Shown here piece after piece: positions 19,396 to 25,650 of a stretch of 25,650 nucleotides of DNA. This DNA comes from a virus. Positions within the stretch are counted from its first letter, which is position 1. Every line of letters starts with the position of its first letter. Below the pieces are notes generated by a model. That model was given only the letters and a program-made list of their open reading frames with translations, had not been told where the DNA came from and made no database searches. Made by a program: the position numbers and the translations under genes. The stretch lies in IMG/VR virus record IMGVR_UViG_3300003322_001190, positions 1 through 25,650 of that record; one strand, 5' to 3'.

Positions 19396-21465
19396 TCACA
19401 TGCGATTACGCCGACCACGGGAACGGGCGCTCTCGTGGAACATGTCCTGCCGGGCTCCCCGGGCCCGGCCGAATCCCCCGAGCTGACGGAAGACGTCCTG
19501 GTCAGTCCTGGGACCACCGGAGAACTCGTCTCCCCGGCTCATGCCCGGGAAGGGGTGGATACCGCTCTGCATGGCGCCCTGGGGCCGCATGGCGCCCAGC
19601 TCGGAACGCAGGGAGATGATCTGGTCCCCGATCAGGGCCATGACGCACTCCATCATCGCGTCGGCGACGTCCTTCGTCTGGACCGGCCCGGAGTCCGGGT
19701 GGTCCACCACGCCGTTCTTCTCCTGGAGGAACCTCAGCTCCAGTTCGGCCTGCTCGTAGTAGGGCGCGTGGACCCAGCCCATGTTCACGGCGGTCTTGAA
19801 GATCTCCGCCCGGGTCCAGTTGTGCTGGCGGGTCGCGGTCTTCTCGTAGACCTGGGTGACCTTGGGCAGACCGGACTGCCGGGACCTCTTGGCCAGACGC
19901 TGGATGACCTGGGCCGAGTTGAACTGGTCGAAGGTCATCTCGGTCGGCATGAACGGCGAGAGGATGTTGCCCCAGATCCACTCCTCCACCTGGTCGTAGT
20001 CGACGATGTGATCCGTGAAGTCCTGCGGCCGGAAGTGGTGGATCCGGTCGAACACCACATGGAGCCGGTTGTCCGGGCCCGGCTCGGCGTGGGCGCAGGC
20101 CAGACCGAAGTTCGCGTTGGACTTCGAGGGGTCTCCGTGAGCCTTGTAATCCAGATCCATCCGGCCCCGGATCTGCATGCCCAGCTCCGGCTGGCCGTAG
20201 AACTCCTGACGGGCGTGCCAGGGATGGAAGATCTCCTTGACCTTCTGCTCGTTGAGGTAGGCGTCCAGAGCCACGGCGAAGTGGCTGCGGCGCTCGACCT
20301 TGAAGGTGTCGGGGTTGGCCTGCTCCTCGCGGGCCATCTGGTCGTCGTACGCCTGAATGGCTCCCCGCAGGGGCTGGAAGTAGAGGGTCGGCTTGCCCTC
20401 GTACTCCCCGAGGTCGCCGGTGTAGCCCTCGGGGAACACCGGGATCGTGTGCGCGATCTCCCAGTCCTTGTAGATGTCCCAGCTCGCGAGCTGGATCATC
20501 AGCATCTCGGGGTAGACCGGCTCCCCGTTCTCGTCCTCCATGATCGAGTTCTGGTAGTTCACGTAGAACTGCCCGAGCATCTGCCAGGGGCTGGACGGCT
20601 CGATGATGAACGCGTCCATGCCGAACTGGTCCAGGGACGGCTTGGCCGCCGCGTAGACCTCCTCGGCCGACCGGTTGGCGCCGGAGGCGACCACGTGGGC
20701 CATCTCGTCCCAGGCCTGGCAGAACGAGGTCGGACCTCGTCCGGCCATCAGCGTGGACTCCTTCGGGACCAGCTCGAAGGTGGCCATGTTGATGTCGTCA
20801 GGGTTCATGCCCTGCTCGGCCCGCTTCCTCATCCGCAGGAAGTCGTTCGGGGCGTAGATCGAGAGCTTCTCCGCCTGGAGGGGCGCACGGATGTACGGGG
20901 CGAAGCAGGCAGAGCCGGTGATGTAGTTCACCGCGTCCTGCCACACCGTGGCCTTGGCCTGGTCCCGCTTTCCGGCGAACACCATGGCCACGAGCTTCTT
21001 GTCCCGGTCCACGCCGTAGTAGCGCTGCGGGTCGCCCTTGGCCATGTAGTTCCACAGCACGTAGGCCATGGACAGGCCGGAGATGTGGCCCTTACCGGCA
21101 CGGCGGCCCATGACCAGGAGGGTCTCCCGGAACCACTTCCGGCCCTCCTTGCGGAGCTTGGCCATCCTGCGCCGGACACCGGGCACGACTCCGTTGTTGC
21201 CGGTCTGCCGGAAGCTCTCCTCCCACTCGTCGATGACCGCGTGGTCGTACTCCGTCAGCAGGTCGAGCCGCAGGAAGATGACCTTCAGCAGTGTGGCCTG
21301 GCGCGGGTACATGTTCGGCCGGTCCAGGTAGTCCGCACTGAGCACGAAGGTGATCGGGTCGGGTACCGGAAGGCCGGTGAAGAGCTGGAAGAGCTTGTCC
21401 GGCCCGAAGGCGGGCGGCAGCGTGGAGACGCGCGGCTTGGACCGGACCACAGTCTGGGCGGCCAT
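19396..21465 (-). CDS. terL: Terminase large subunit, 689 aa
   Basis: The motor that pumps phage DNA into the procapsid. ATPase half: Walker A-like VMGRRAGKGHISG (118-130, K125) and Walker B with acidic pair SFCQAWDEMAH (D253, E254), followed by a coupling motif (AFIIEPSSPW, 285-294). Nuclease half: RGRMDLDYKAHGDPSKSN (D437, D439 or D445 are candidate metal ligands), MTFDQFNSAQV (D513) and TKDVADAMMECVMAL (D599 or D602). The length is a little above the usual 500-600 aa, with an Arg/Gly-rich tail (GGFGRARGARQDMF). ATG at 21465 has GGAG 8 nt upstream. The upstream neighbours include a small-terminase candidate; a portal gene, usually next, is missing here. Confidence 0.93.
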   Translation of the reverse strand: MAAQTVVRSKPRVSTLPPAFGPDKLFQLFTGLPVPDPITFVLSADYLDRPNMYPRQATLLKVIFLRLDLLTEYDHAVIDEWEESFRQTGNNGVVPGVRRRMAKLRKEGRKWFRETLLVMGRRAGKGHISGLSMAYVLWNYMAKGDPQRYYGVDRDKKLVAMVFAGKRDQAKATVWQDAVNYITGSACFAPYIRAPLQAEKLSIYAPNDFLRMRKRAEQGMNPDDINMATFELVPKESTLMAGRGPTSFCQAWDEMAHVVASGANRSAEEVYAAAKPSLDQFGMDAFIIEPSSPWQMLGQFYVNYQNSIMEDENGEPVYPEMLMIQLASWDIYKDWEIAHTIPVFPEGYTGDLGEYEGKPTLYFQPLRGAIQAYDDQMAREEQANPDTFKVERRSHFAVALDAYLNEQKVKEIFHPWHARQEFYGQPELGMQIRGRMDLDYKAHGDPSKSNANFGLACAHAEPGPDNRLHVVFDRIHHFRPQDFTDHIVDYDQVEEWIWGNILSPFMPTEMTFDQFNSAQVIQRLAKRSRQSGLPKVTQVYEKTATRQHNWTRAEIFKTAVNMGWVHAPYYEQAELELRFLQEKNGVVDHPDSGPVQTKDVADAMMECVMALIGDQIISLRSELGAMRPQGAMQSGIHPFPGMSRGDEFSGGPRTDQDVFRQLGGFGRARGARQDMFHESARSRGRRNRM

Positions 21466-21474
21466 GGTGTGCTC

Positions 21475-21942
21475 CTAGTGGCCCCAGGCGCAGTGGAGGA
21501 GGCCCTTCTCACGGTCGAGAATGGTCCACCCGCGCAGTTGGGCCAGATCGATGGTGCTGAGGCTCTCAGAGGCGTCCTGCGGCCTCCAGAAGACGGACTT
21601 GCATCCGTCGTGCGAGCACTCCACGTGGTCGGGGATCCGCTCCTCGGGCACAGGGCCCTCCTTCACTCGCTCGAACCGGAGACGGACCTCTCCGTCCACC
21701 TCCACCGTGTCGAAGAAGTTCTCGGCCGGGCGGGCCCAGACCTTGCCGTCTTCGCCCCGGTAGATGATCAGCGCCTCACCGGTCTCGGTGTGCTTAGCGC
21801 CGTGCAGAACCTCGTAGAGGCTGCCCTTGTAGTGGCGCCACATGCCCTCAGGCTCTGCGATCTCGATCGTGATGCAGCAGATGGACGGCTGGTCCCCATG
21901 GACAGAGCAGCGGAAGACCGTCGGAAGACGGAAGTCCTCCAT
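21475..21942 (-). CDS. DUF1653-like protein, 155 aa
   Basis: Residues 35-92 match the small DUF1653 domain: WRHYKGSLYEVLHGAKHTET, then ALIIYRGEDGKVWARP, FFDTVEVDG and RLRFERV. That domain is found in many bacteria and phages; its role is not established. Here it is extended on both sides by cysteine/histidine pairs (C12, H15, C22, C23; C109, H111, C114; C151, H155) that may bind zinc. ATG at 21942 is chosen because it overlaps the upstream stop (TGATG); the alternative ATG at 21954 lacks ribosome-site spacing. It is just upstream of the terminase, in the same transcript. Confidence 0.85.
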   Translation of the reverse strand: MEDFRLPTVFRCSVHGDQPSICCITIEIAEPEGMWRHYKGSLYEVLHGAKHTETGEALIIYRGEDGKVWARPAENFFDTVEVDGEVRLRFERVKEGPVPEERIPDHVECSHDGCKSVFWRPQDASESLSTIDLAQLRGWTILDREKGLLHCAWGH

Positions 21943-22394
21943 CAGTGACCGCATCCTTTGCCGTGCCGGTGGCCCTTCTGGACCTCCAGGATCTTGCGGG
22001 CGTCCTCGGCGGTGAGCTTGAGCTTGCCGCCGGTGCCGAGCTGGAGCAGGTCCGACTGGACCTCGTGGGACATCCGGTCGTGATCGAACACGAAGCTCTT
22101 GGCGTCCGTGCGGCCGGTGATGACGATCTCGGGGATCAGGGTCCCCTCCACCTCGGTCATGGTGCCGTCGGGGTTCGCCACCCCGGCGGAGTACCAGCGC
22201 ACGGAGACCGTGAGGCCCGCCTCCAGGAAGCGGTTCTTGGCTTCGTCGGTGAAGGCCTCGTAGCTCATGCGGGCCGTACGGGTCCGGCGCTCGTTGAGCT
22301 TGTCCAGGATCCCCTCGACCTTGATGATCTCGGAGTCGTAGAGGTTGATCGTGGAGCTGACGCCCCCGGCCTCTTCGGTCACTGCGGTGGTCAC
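21942..22394 (-). CDS. Hypothetical phage protein, 150 aa
   Basis: Not recognised. An initial Thr/Ser/Gly stretch is followed by a helix (SEIIKVEGILDKLNERRTRT), a strand (GLTVSVRWYSAGVANPDGTM), a beta segment (EGTLIPEIVITGRTDAKSFV), and a His/Lys/Gly-rich end (KGHRHGKGCGH) that could bind metal. The start is GTG at 22394, overlapping the upstream stop as GTGA, with GAGGAG 5 nt away. It is transcribed with its neighbours from the 23899 gene to the terminase. Whether it is a virion or a packaging protein cannot be decided. Confidence 0.75.
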   Translation of the reverse strand: MTTAVTEEAGGVSSTINLYDSEIIKVEGILDKLNERRTRTARMSYEAFTDEAKNRFLEAGLTVSVRWYSAGVANPDGTMTEVEGTLIPEIVITGRTDAKSFVFDHDRMSHEVQSDLLQLGTGGKLKLTAEDARKILEVQKGHRHGKGCGH

Positions 22395-22867
22395 GTCTGC
22401 TCCTCGGGGGTCTGCTCAGGGGCCTGGGCGGCCTCCTGGGGCTCTACTGCGGTCTCGATGGGCTCCGGGTCCGCCGGAGGCAGTGCGGGCGGCATGGTGC
22501 CGTCCTGGGCCCACTGAGGGGTCTCGGGATCGATGTCCCTCACTTCTTCCGGCGGGTACTGGGTGCCTCCGGACAGGTCCGGGGTCCCTCCGTAGAAGTA
22601 TTCGTCGGCGACCATCCCGTACCCGGAGCCGTCGGTGTACGTGAACCAGACCCCCGCCGGTGCCGGGATGAACTGTCCGGCGGTGGTGAGGGCCTGGCCT
22701 GCCGAAGGGTTGCGGATCGCGTACATCGCGACCACGTTCTTCGGGAAGAACGTCTCGGGGTCGGGGAACCACACAGGCATTCCCCACTGGTCCAACGAAG
22801 GGACCGCTACGCCCTCCGGGACCTGCATGGCCCAGGTGACGTAGCGGTCGTAGCTGTTGTCGGGCAC
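22391..22867 (-). CDS. Hypothetical phage protein with Pro/Glu tail, 158 aa
   Basis: Residues 1-105 are rich in Trp, Tyr, Phe, Pro and Gly with beta-turn character (VTWAMQVPEGVAVPSLDQWG; PVWFPDPETFFP; GVWFTYTDGSGYGM). Residues 108-158 are a disordered Pro/Glu/Ala/Gln tail (PPALPPADPEPIETAVEPQE). No family recognised; composition is compatible with a virion-associated or scaffolding-type protein, but nothing proves it. The start is GTG at 22867 with AGGAGGG 3 nt upstream; the longer frame to 23318 is a shadow. Ends in a GTGA overlap with the next gene. Confidence 0.75.
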   Translation of the reverse strand: MPDNSYDRYVTWAMQVPEGVAVPSLDQWGMPVWFPDPETFFPKNVVAMYAIRNPSAGQALTTAGQFIPAPAGVWFTYTDGSGYGMVADEYFYGGTPDLSGGTQYPPEEVRDIDPETPQWAQDGTMPPALPPADPEPIETAVEPQEAAQAPEQTPEEQT

Positions 22868-22882
22868 AGCCCTCCTGTCGTG

Positions 22883-23899
22883 CTACACGAGGCGGGAGTG
22901 GCACGTACCGCACCGCTCCGCGTGGTCGGTGACGACCCCGCCCCCGGCCCGCTGAAGGTTGCGGTGCGTGGAGCTGCGGACGTCGATCTCGGGGTTGTTC
23001 GCCTGGTTCGTCATCAGGTTCACCAGGTCGAACACCGTGGCCTGGGAGGGGTTGTCCCCGAGCGAGGGGATCAGGTCCTCCAGGTTGCCCACGGTGCGGT
23101 TCGGGAGACCCTGCTCCAGAGCGAAGCGCCGGAGGGTTCCGGTCGGGTCCTCGCCGAGGGTCTCGTTGCGCAGGGCGTAGTAGTGCTGGATCTCCTCCTC
23201 CAGGGAGTCCACGGCCCGGCGGATCTCGGCGTTGAAGAGGGCGTAGATCTCCTCCTCGGTCGCGCCGTTGGAGGAGACGCGCAGGGACGGGTCGGCGATC
23301 TCCATGCCGTTGGTGCACACCAGGCGCCAGACGAGCTTCTCGATCTCCGGCGCGCGGTTGTTCTTGCGGTCCTGGACCACCCGGACACCGCCCCGGGAGA
23401 TGTCGCCGACGCCGGTGTCCCCCTGGGTGCCCAGCTCATGGTCCTCGGGGAAGATCACGTCGATGCGCAGCTCGTTCTGGTCGCTCCAGGAGTCGACGAT
23501 CGGGGAATGCGCCGGGAAGACGGTCAGCAGGCCCTCCACGAGCTTGTGGGGACGCGTGCGAACCTCTCCGGCCCTGCGGATCTCCGAGACGCCCACGGTG
23601 TCGTTGAAGCTCACCGTGACCTCCTTGTCGGCCCGCTCGACCTGCGTGCGCAGGAGATACTGCTGCTGATCGCGCTCCAGGCGAGCGAAGAACTTCGGCG
23701 GGATGTCGAAGAACGTCGCCATGGACGCCAGGCCGTCCTTGCCCGCGAAGACCTCGTGCTCGCCGAAGCGGATGTGCGGGGTGTCGGCCTCCAGCATGGG
23801 AGTGATCTGCTGGGACACGCCGCCCCAGGTGATCAGGCGCTGGTCGAACTGGTCGCCGAGGTCTTCCAGGGTGGTGCCGGGAAGGGAACGAAGGTACAT
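22883..23899 (-). CDS. DUF932-like phage protein, 338 aa
   Basis: The pattern fits DUF932-like proteins of phages and plasmids: FFDIPPKFFARLERDQQQYL (63-82), DKEVTVSFNDTVGVSEI (91-107), ELRIDVIFPEDHELG, and the hallmark KLVWRLVCTNGMEI (188-201). It has a basic/Asn linker (QDRKNNRAPEIE) and a helical C terminus with a final Cys/His knuckle (HAERCGTCHSRLV, C330, C333). The family's role is unknown. ATG at 23899 has TGGAGG 5 nt upstream. Its leader has an 18-bp palindrome (23927-23944), an operator-like dyad (23948-23961) and the CCGCCACGAGAG motif; it probably begins the terminase operon, but no classical promoter is visible. Confidence 0.82.
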   Translation of the reverse strand: MYLRSLPGTTLEDLGDQFDQRLITWGGVSQQITPMLEADTPHIRFGEHEVFAGKDGLASMATFFDIPPKFFARLERDQQQYLLRTQVERADKEVTVSFNDTVGVSEIRRAGEVRTRPHKLVEGLLTVFPAHSPIVDSWSDQNELRIDVIFPEDHELGTQGDTGVGDISRGGVRVVQDRKNNRAPEIEKLVWRLVCTNGMEIADPSLRVSSNGATEEEIYALFNAEIRRAVDSLEEEIQHYYALRNETLGEDPTGTLRRFALEQGLPNRTVGNLEDLIPSLGDNPSQATVFDLVNLMTNQANNPEIDVRSSTHRNLQRAGGGVVTDHAERCGTCHSRLV

Positions 23900-23926
23900 G
23901 GGGCCTCCAGGGCTCTCGTGGCGGGA

Positions 23927-23944
23927 ACGGTTTTTAAAAACCGT
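23927..23944. repeat. ACGGTTTTTAAAAACCGT perfect 18-bp palindrome
   Basis: The most extended copy of the T5A5 element, 27 nt before the ATG at 23899. Regulatory protein site, late promoter element or weak terminator are all possible. Confidence 0.7.
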
Positions 23945-23947
23945 GTA

Positions 23948-23961
23948 CCAAGAATCCTAGG
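23948..23961. promoter_or_regulatory. Operator-like dyad without consensus promoter
   Basis: CCTAGGATTCTTGG (minus strand) matches the spacer dyad of the ten promoters, but at the expected distances there is no TTGACN or TAACCT. It lies just before the stop of the gene ending at 23957. A relic, or a control site for a different class of promoter. Confidence 0.5.
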
Positions 23962-24619
23962 TGGGATCCTCTGCCGTTTCAAGTGCCTTGGGCTTTCCGC
24001 CTGACATCAGGGCCCGGAGCACCGGGTGCTGGGCCAGGGCCGCGCCGTACGCCTGGAGGTGCTCGATGGGGATGAACTGCTGAGCGACCTCCATATACGC
24101 CACGAGGGCCTGCTGCCAGGCCGCCGAGTCGAGACCCTCCTCCGTGGAGGACTCGATCGCGTGCTGCATCCGGATCGCGGTCAGCAGCTCGGACATGGAC
24201 GGCTTCAGCTCGCCCCGGGCGAGGCGCTCCATGCCCCGCTGGACGATCAGCTCGTTCACCGTGGCGTAGTTGGCCAGCGAGGTCGCGTGGTTCTCGATGT
24301 CGCGACCGATCTGCTTGGCCCGCTCCTCCACCAGCGCCCGTTCAGCCGTCGGGCCGATCGGCATGTGACCGTTGTTCACGTGGTCACGGATGGACTGGTA
24401 CGAGGGGTTCGGCAGGCGCCCCGGCTCCCGGTCGGCCACCACGGCGGCGATCCGCGAGTACGAGTGCTGCTCCAGGATCGCCTGCTCGATCTCCATGCGG
24501 TACGGGCTCATGCAGGTCCGGCACTGAGGCACCCGCTTCATCGGGTACTTCCGGCCGTTGACCTCCACCATGAGGACCGAGCCCGGACGGCCCTCCGGCA
24601 GCGCCCTAGCTTCCGTCAT
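23957..24619 (-). CDS. Cys/HTH protein, candidate small terminase subunit, 220 aa
   Basis: The N terminus carries C33-x2-C36 (CRTCMSPYRMEIEQAILEQH) leading into an HTH-like unit (SYSRIAAVVADREPG; then SYQSIRDHVNNGHM with H80 and H85). This C-x2-C...helix...S-x2-S-I-x-x-H pattern is typical of small DNA-binding phage proteins. The rest is helical (ERAKQIGRDIENHATSLANY; SMSELLTAIRMQHAIESSTE), as in oligomerising terminase small subunits. Position (five genes upstream of the large subunit, same strand) fits that role, but other DNA-binding roles are possible. ATG at 24619 overlaps the upstream gene by 14 nt. Confidence 0.75.
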   Translation of the reverse strand: MTEARALPEGRPGSVLMVEVNGRKYPMKRVPQCRTCMSPYRMEIEQAILEQHSYSRIAAVVADREPGRLPNPSYQSIRDHVNNGHMPIGPTAERALVEERAKQIGRDIENHATSLANYATVNELIVQRGMERLARGELKPSMSELLTAIRMQHAIESSTEEGLDSAAWQQALVAYMEVAQQFIPIEHLQAYGAALAQHPVLRALMSGGKPKALETAEDPT

Positions 24620-25103
24620 TGATCTTCACCACCTGGTAGTGGCCCTCGTCCGGGGCCTTGCTGAACACGGAACCACACCGGCAGGTGACCTCCAGAGGCC
24701 TGCTGCTCATGTACTTCGAGCAGATGGGGCATTTGATGCGCATCTGACCGCCCCAGTAGATCCTCAGGTCGTAGACCTCTCCGGCCTCCACGAACTCATC
24801 ATCGCGGTGAAAGCGCGGGTCGCCGCCAGTGCGGAGGTCGGCGGGTAGGGGCACCTTCCCGTCCACGCTGTTCAGGTGCGGGTGGGCTGAATTCCACGCC
24901 CGGTGGAACATGCCACGTCGCAACGCGCCATCCGGCACCCCCTCCGGCGTGTAGACCTCGCGGCGCTTGCGGTCCTGGTCTTTCCACGGCGTCAGGATGT
25001 CCGACTTCGCCGACATGGAGGTCACACCCTCCAGCGACTTCCGGATCATCTCCGTTGCTGCGTCGTCCAGTTGCTGATGAACGCCGGAATGTAGCTGCCC
25101 CAT
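24606..25103 (-). CDS. Zinc-ribbon phage protein, up to 165 aa (start uncertain)
   Basis: The secure part is residues 30-165: SAKSDILTPWKDQDRKRREV, YTPEGVPDG, then a zinc ribbon with C125-x2-C128 (KCPICSKYM) and C141-x-C143 (VTCRCGSVF). Such ribbons often bind nucleic acid. Three starts are possible: ATG at 25103 (poor ribosome site), ATG at 25049 (makes an ATGA junction with a stop in the third frame at 25046), and ATG at 25016 (GGAGG 11 nt upstream). The choice decides how far the gene overlaps the sigma-like gene. It ends in a 14-nt overlap with the following gene. Confidence 0.75.
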   Translation of the reverse strand: MGQLHSGVHQQLDDAATEMIRKSLEGVTSMSAKSDILTPWKDQDRKRREVYTPEGVPDGALRRGMFHRAWNSAHPHLNSVDGKVPLPADLRTGGDPRFHRDDEFVEAGEVYDLRIYWGGQMRIKCPICSKYMSSRPLEVTCRCGSVFSKAPDEGHYQVVKINDGS

Positions 25104-25452
25104 GCTCGTCTTCGCTTTCCGTCCGATAGCGAGGCAGTTTTCCGCTCGCGATCATCTCCAGGATCTTTTCGAGGCCGTGCGTGGCGTACGACGCGACCGG
25201 GTTGGAGACGGAGACACCCATGCGCCGGGCGACGTCCTTCTCCCTGATGTTCTGCACCAGGAACAGTTCGATGGCCTGCTGCTGCCGGGGGCTCAGATGC
25301 ACCCGGGCTTCGTAGAGGTATTCGATGTCGTGAAGGGAGTACATGACTCCGTCGGGGGCCGTGATCGTGTCGATCCCGTCCGACTCGTACAGCGAACGAA
25401 AGGCCTCCAGGTTCTTCAGGAGAGACCGGAGCACGCTCACCGTCAGCGCCAA
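24799..25452 (-). CDS. Sigma-region-4-like HTH protein (3' end uncertain)
   Basis: Residues 54-101 read as a sigma-70 region-4-type helix-turn-helix: LSPRQQQAIELFLVQNIREK, then DVARRMGVSVSNPVASYATH and GLEKILEMI. The N terminus is helical. The frame stays open to 24799 (217 aa), but beyond residue about 117 it only shadows the next gene. The likely true protein is shorter: about 117-125 residues, or one that shifts into the -1 frame after GGA-AAA at 25138-25131 and stops at 25046 in an ATGA junction. The start is TTG at 25452, GTG at 25440 or GTG at 25434; none has a strong ribosome site. It could redirect or modulate host RNA polymerase. Confidence 0.65.
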   Translation of the reverse strand: MALTVSVLRSLLKNLEAFRSLYESDGIDTITAPDGVMYSLHDIEYLYEARVHLSPRQQQAIELFLVQNIREKDVARRMGVSVSNPVASYATHGLEKILEMIASGKLPRYRTESEDEHGAATFRRSSATGRRSNGDDPEVAGGCDLHVGEVGHPDAVERPGPQAPRGLHAGGGAGWRVATWHVPPGVEFSPPAPEQRGREGAPTRRPPHWRRPALSPR

Positions 25453-25558
25453 TTCCCCACGCGTTCCTCTCCCCGACCTGAAGCAACAGCCCCTGTAGTC
25501 GGGGCCGACGGAATATGCCGTCTACGACGCAGCGTAAGGGATCTACGCCTAACTGCCA
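25453..25558 (-). other. Leader upstream of the sigma-like gene
   Basis: A 106-base gap between the terminator at 25559-25589 and the sigma-like gene. It lacks the spacer-dyad promoter. CATATT (about 25530) could be a -10 box but has no convincing -35. GCCCC...GGGGC can make a 5-bp hairpin near 25488-25505. The start of transcription here is unresolved. Confidence 0.35.
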
Positions 25559-25589
25559 ACAAACCCTGGGGCAGCACCCCAGGGTTTGT
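25559..25589. terminator. Strong bidirectional-looking terminator hairpin
   Basis: A 13-bp perfect stem (ACAAACCCTGGGG / CCCCAGGGTTTGT) with a 5-nt loop; on the minus strand it ends GGGTTTGTTGG. It lies 20 nt after the stop of the partial gene at 25610. Confidence 0.75.
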
Positions 25590-25609
25590 GGCTGATCTGC
25601 AATTATCCG

Positions 25610-25650
25610 CTACGCGGCGTGACTCTTGATCACACGGACAGGACGTCCTT
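25610..25650 (-). CDS. 3' end of an upstream gene (partial)
   Basis: In one minus-strand frame the window edge reads GRPVRVIKSHAA and then TAG at 25610-25612, followed 20 nt later by the terminator, as expected for the end of a gene. Another frame gives KDVLSV and a stop at 25630. The first is preferred because of its position relative to the hairpin, but only 12 residues are visible and no product can be named. Confidence 0.4.
   Translation of the reverse strand, partial: GRPVRVIKSHAA

Noticed and set aside
19435-21948. Plus-strand open frame of 837 codons opposite the terminase
   Set aside because: Shadow of terL, whose Walker and nuclease motifs are clear on the minus strand.
25590-25650. 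Possible tRNA fragment near the window edge
   Set aside because: No GGTTCGA-type T arm, acceptor pairing or CCA could be found; the hairpin and an end-of-gene reading explain the sequence better.

Overview
The window looks like part of a large, GC-rich double-stranded DNA phage of an actinobacterium (most likely Streptomyces or a relative). The evidence is a large terminase subunit, about 35 tightly packed and mostly small genes all read from the minus strand, strong AGGAGG ribosome sites, frequent ATGA/GTGA stop-start overlaps, and families common in actinophages (TerD, DUF6011-like, DUF1653-like, DUF932-like, small Cys/His proteins). No integrase, IS, CRISPR array or tRNA was recognised. 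Genes are described below in the direction of transcription, from high to low coordinates.

Right part (25650 to 14915), packaging and enzymes. After the 3' end of an unseen gene and a terminator come a sigma-region-4-like protein with a puzzling 3' end, a zinc-ribbon protein, a Cys/HTH protein in small-terminase position, a DUF932-like protein, two unknown proteins, a DUF1653-like protein and the terminase large subunit (19396-21465). The terminase is followed not by a portal gene but by a 1421-residue multi-enzyme protein. It carries two ADP-ribosyltransferase-like modules, a ParB-like motif, a Nudix domain, an HExxH peptidase, a nucleotidyltransferase-like motif and a 2H phosphoesterase-like C terminus.

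Left part (14915 to 1), a regulated block of small accessory genes. About 27 genes sit in short operons. Ten starts of transcription share one design: a TTGACN-like -35 box, an 18-bp (sometimes 17-bp) spacer filled by a CCAAGNATNCTTGG-like dyad, and a TAACCT or TAGNNT -10 box. Many carry a second dyad (CCTTGACNNNGTCAAGG) just downstream of the -10 box. Eight genes share an identical GACTCCYCAGGAGG start-associated box. Perfect GC-rich hairpins lie between many genes. TTTTTAAAAA palindromes, which contain all the TTTAAA sites I could find in the window, occur four times. Recognisable products here are a TerD-family protein, a DUF6011-like zinc protein, a zinc-finger/HicA-like coiled-coil protein, a pair of DUF6205-like paralogues and several zinc-ribbon proteins; most others have no known function.

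Overall this reads as a packaging/enzyme operon followed by a block whose many short operons appear to be switched together by one regulator acting inside the promoter spacer.
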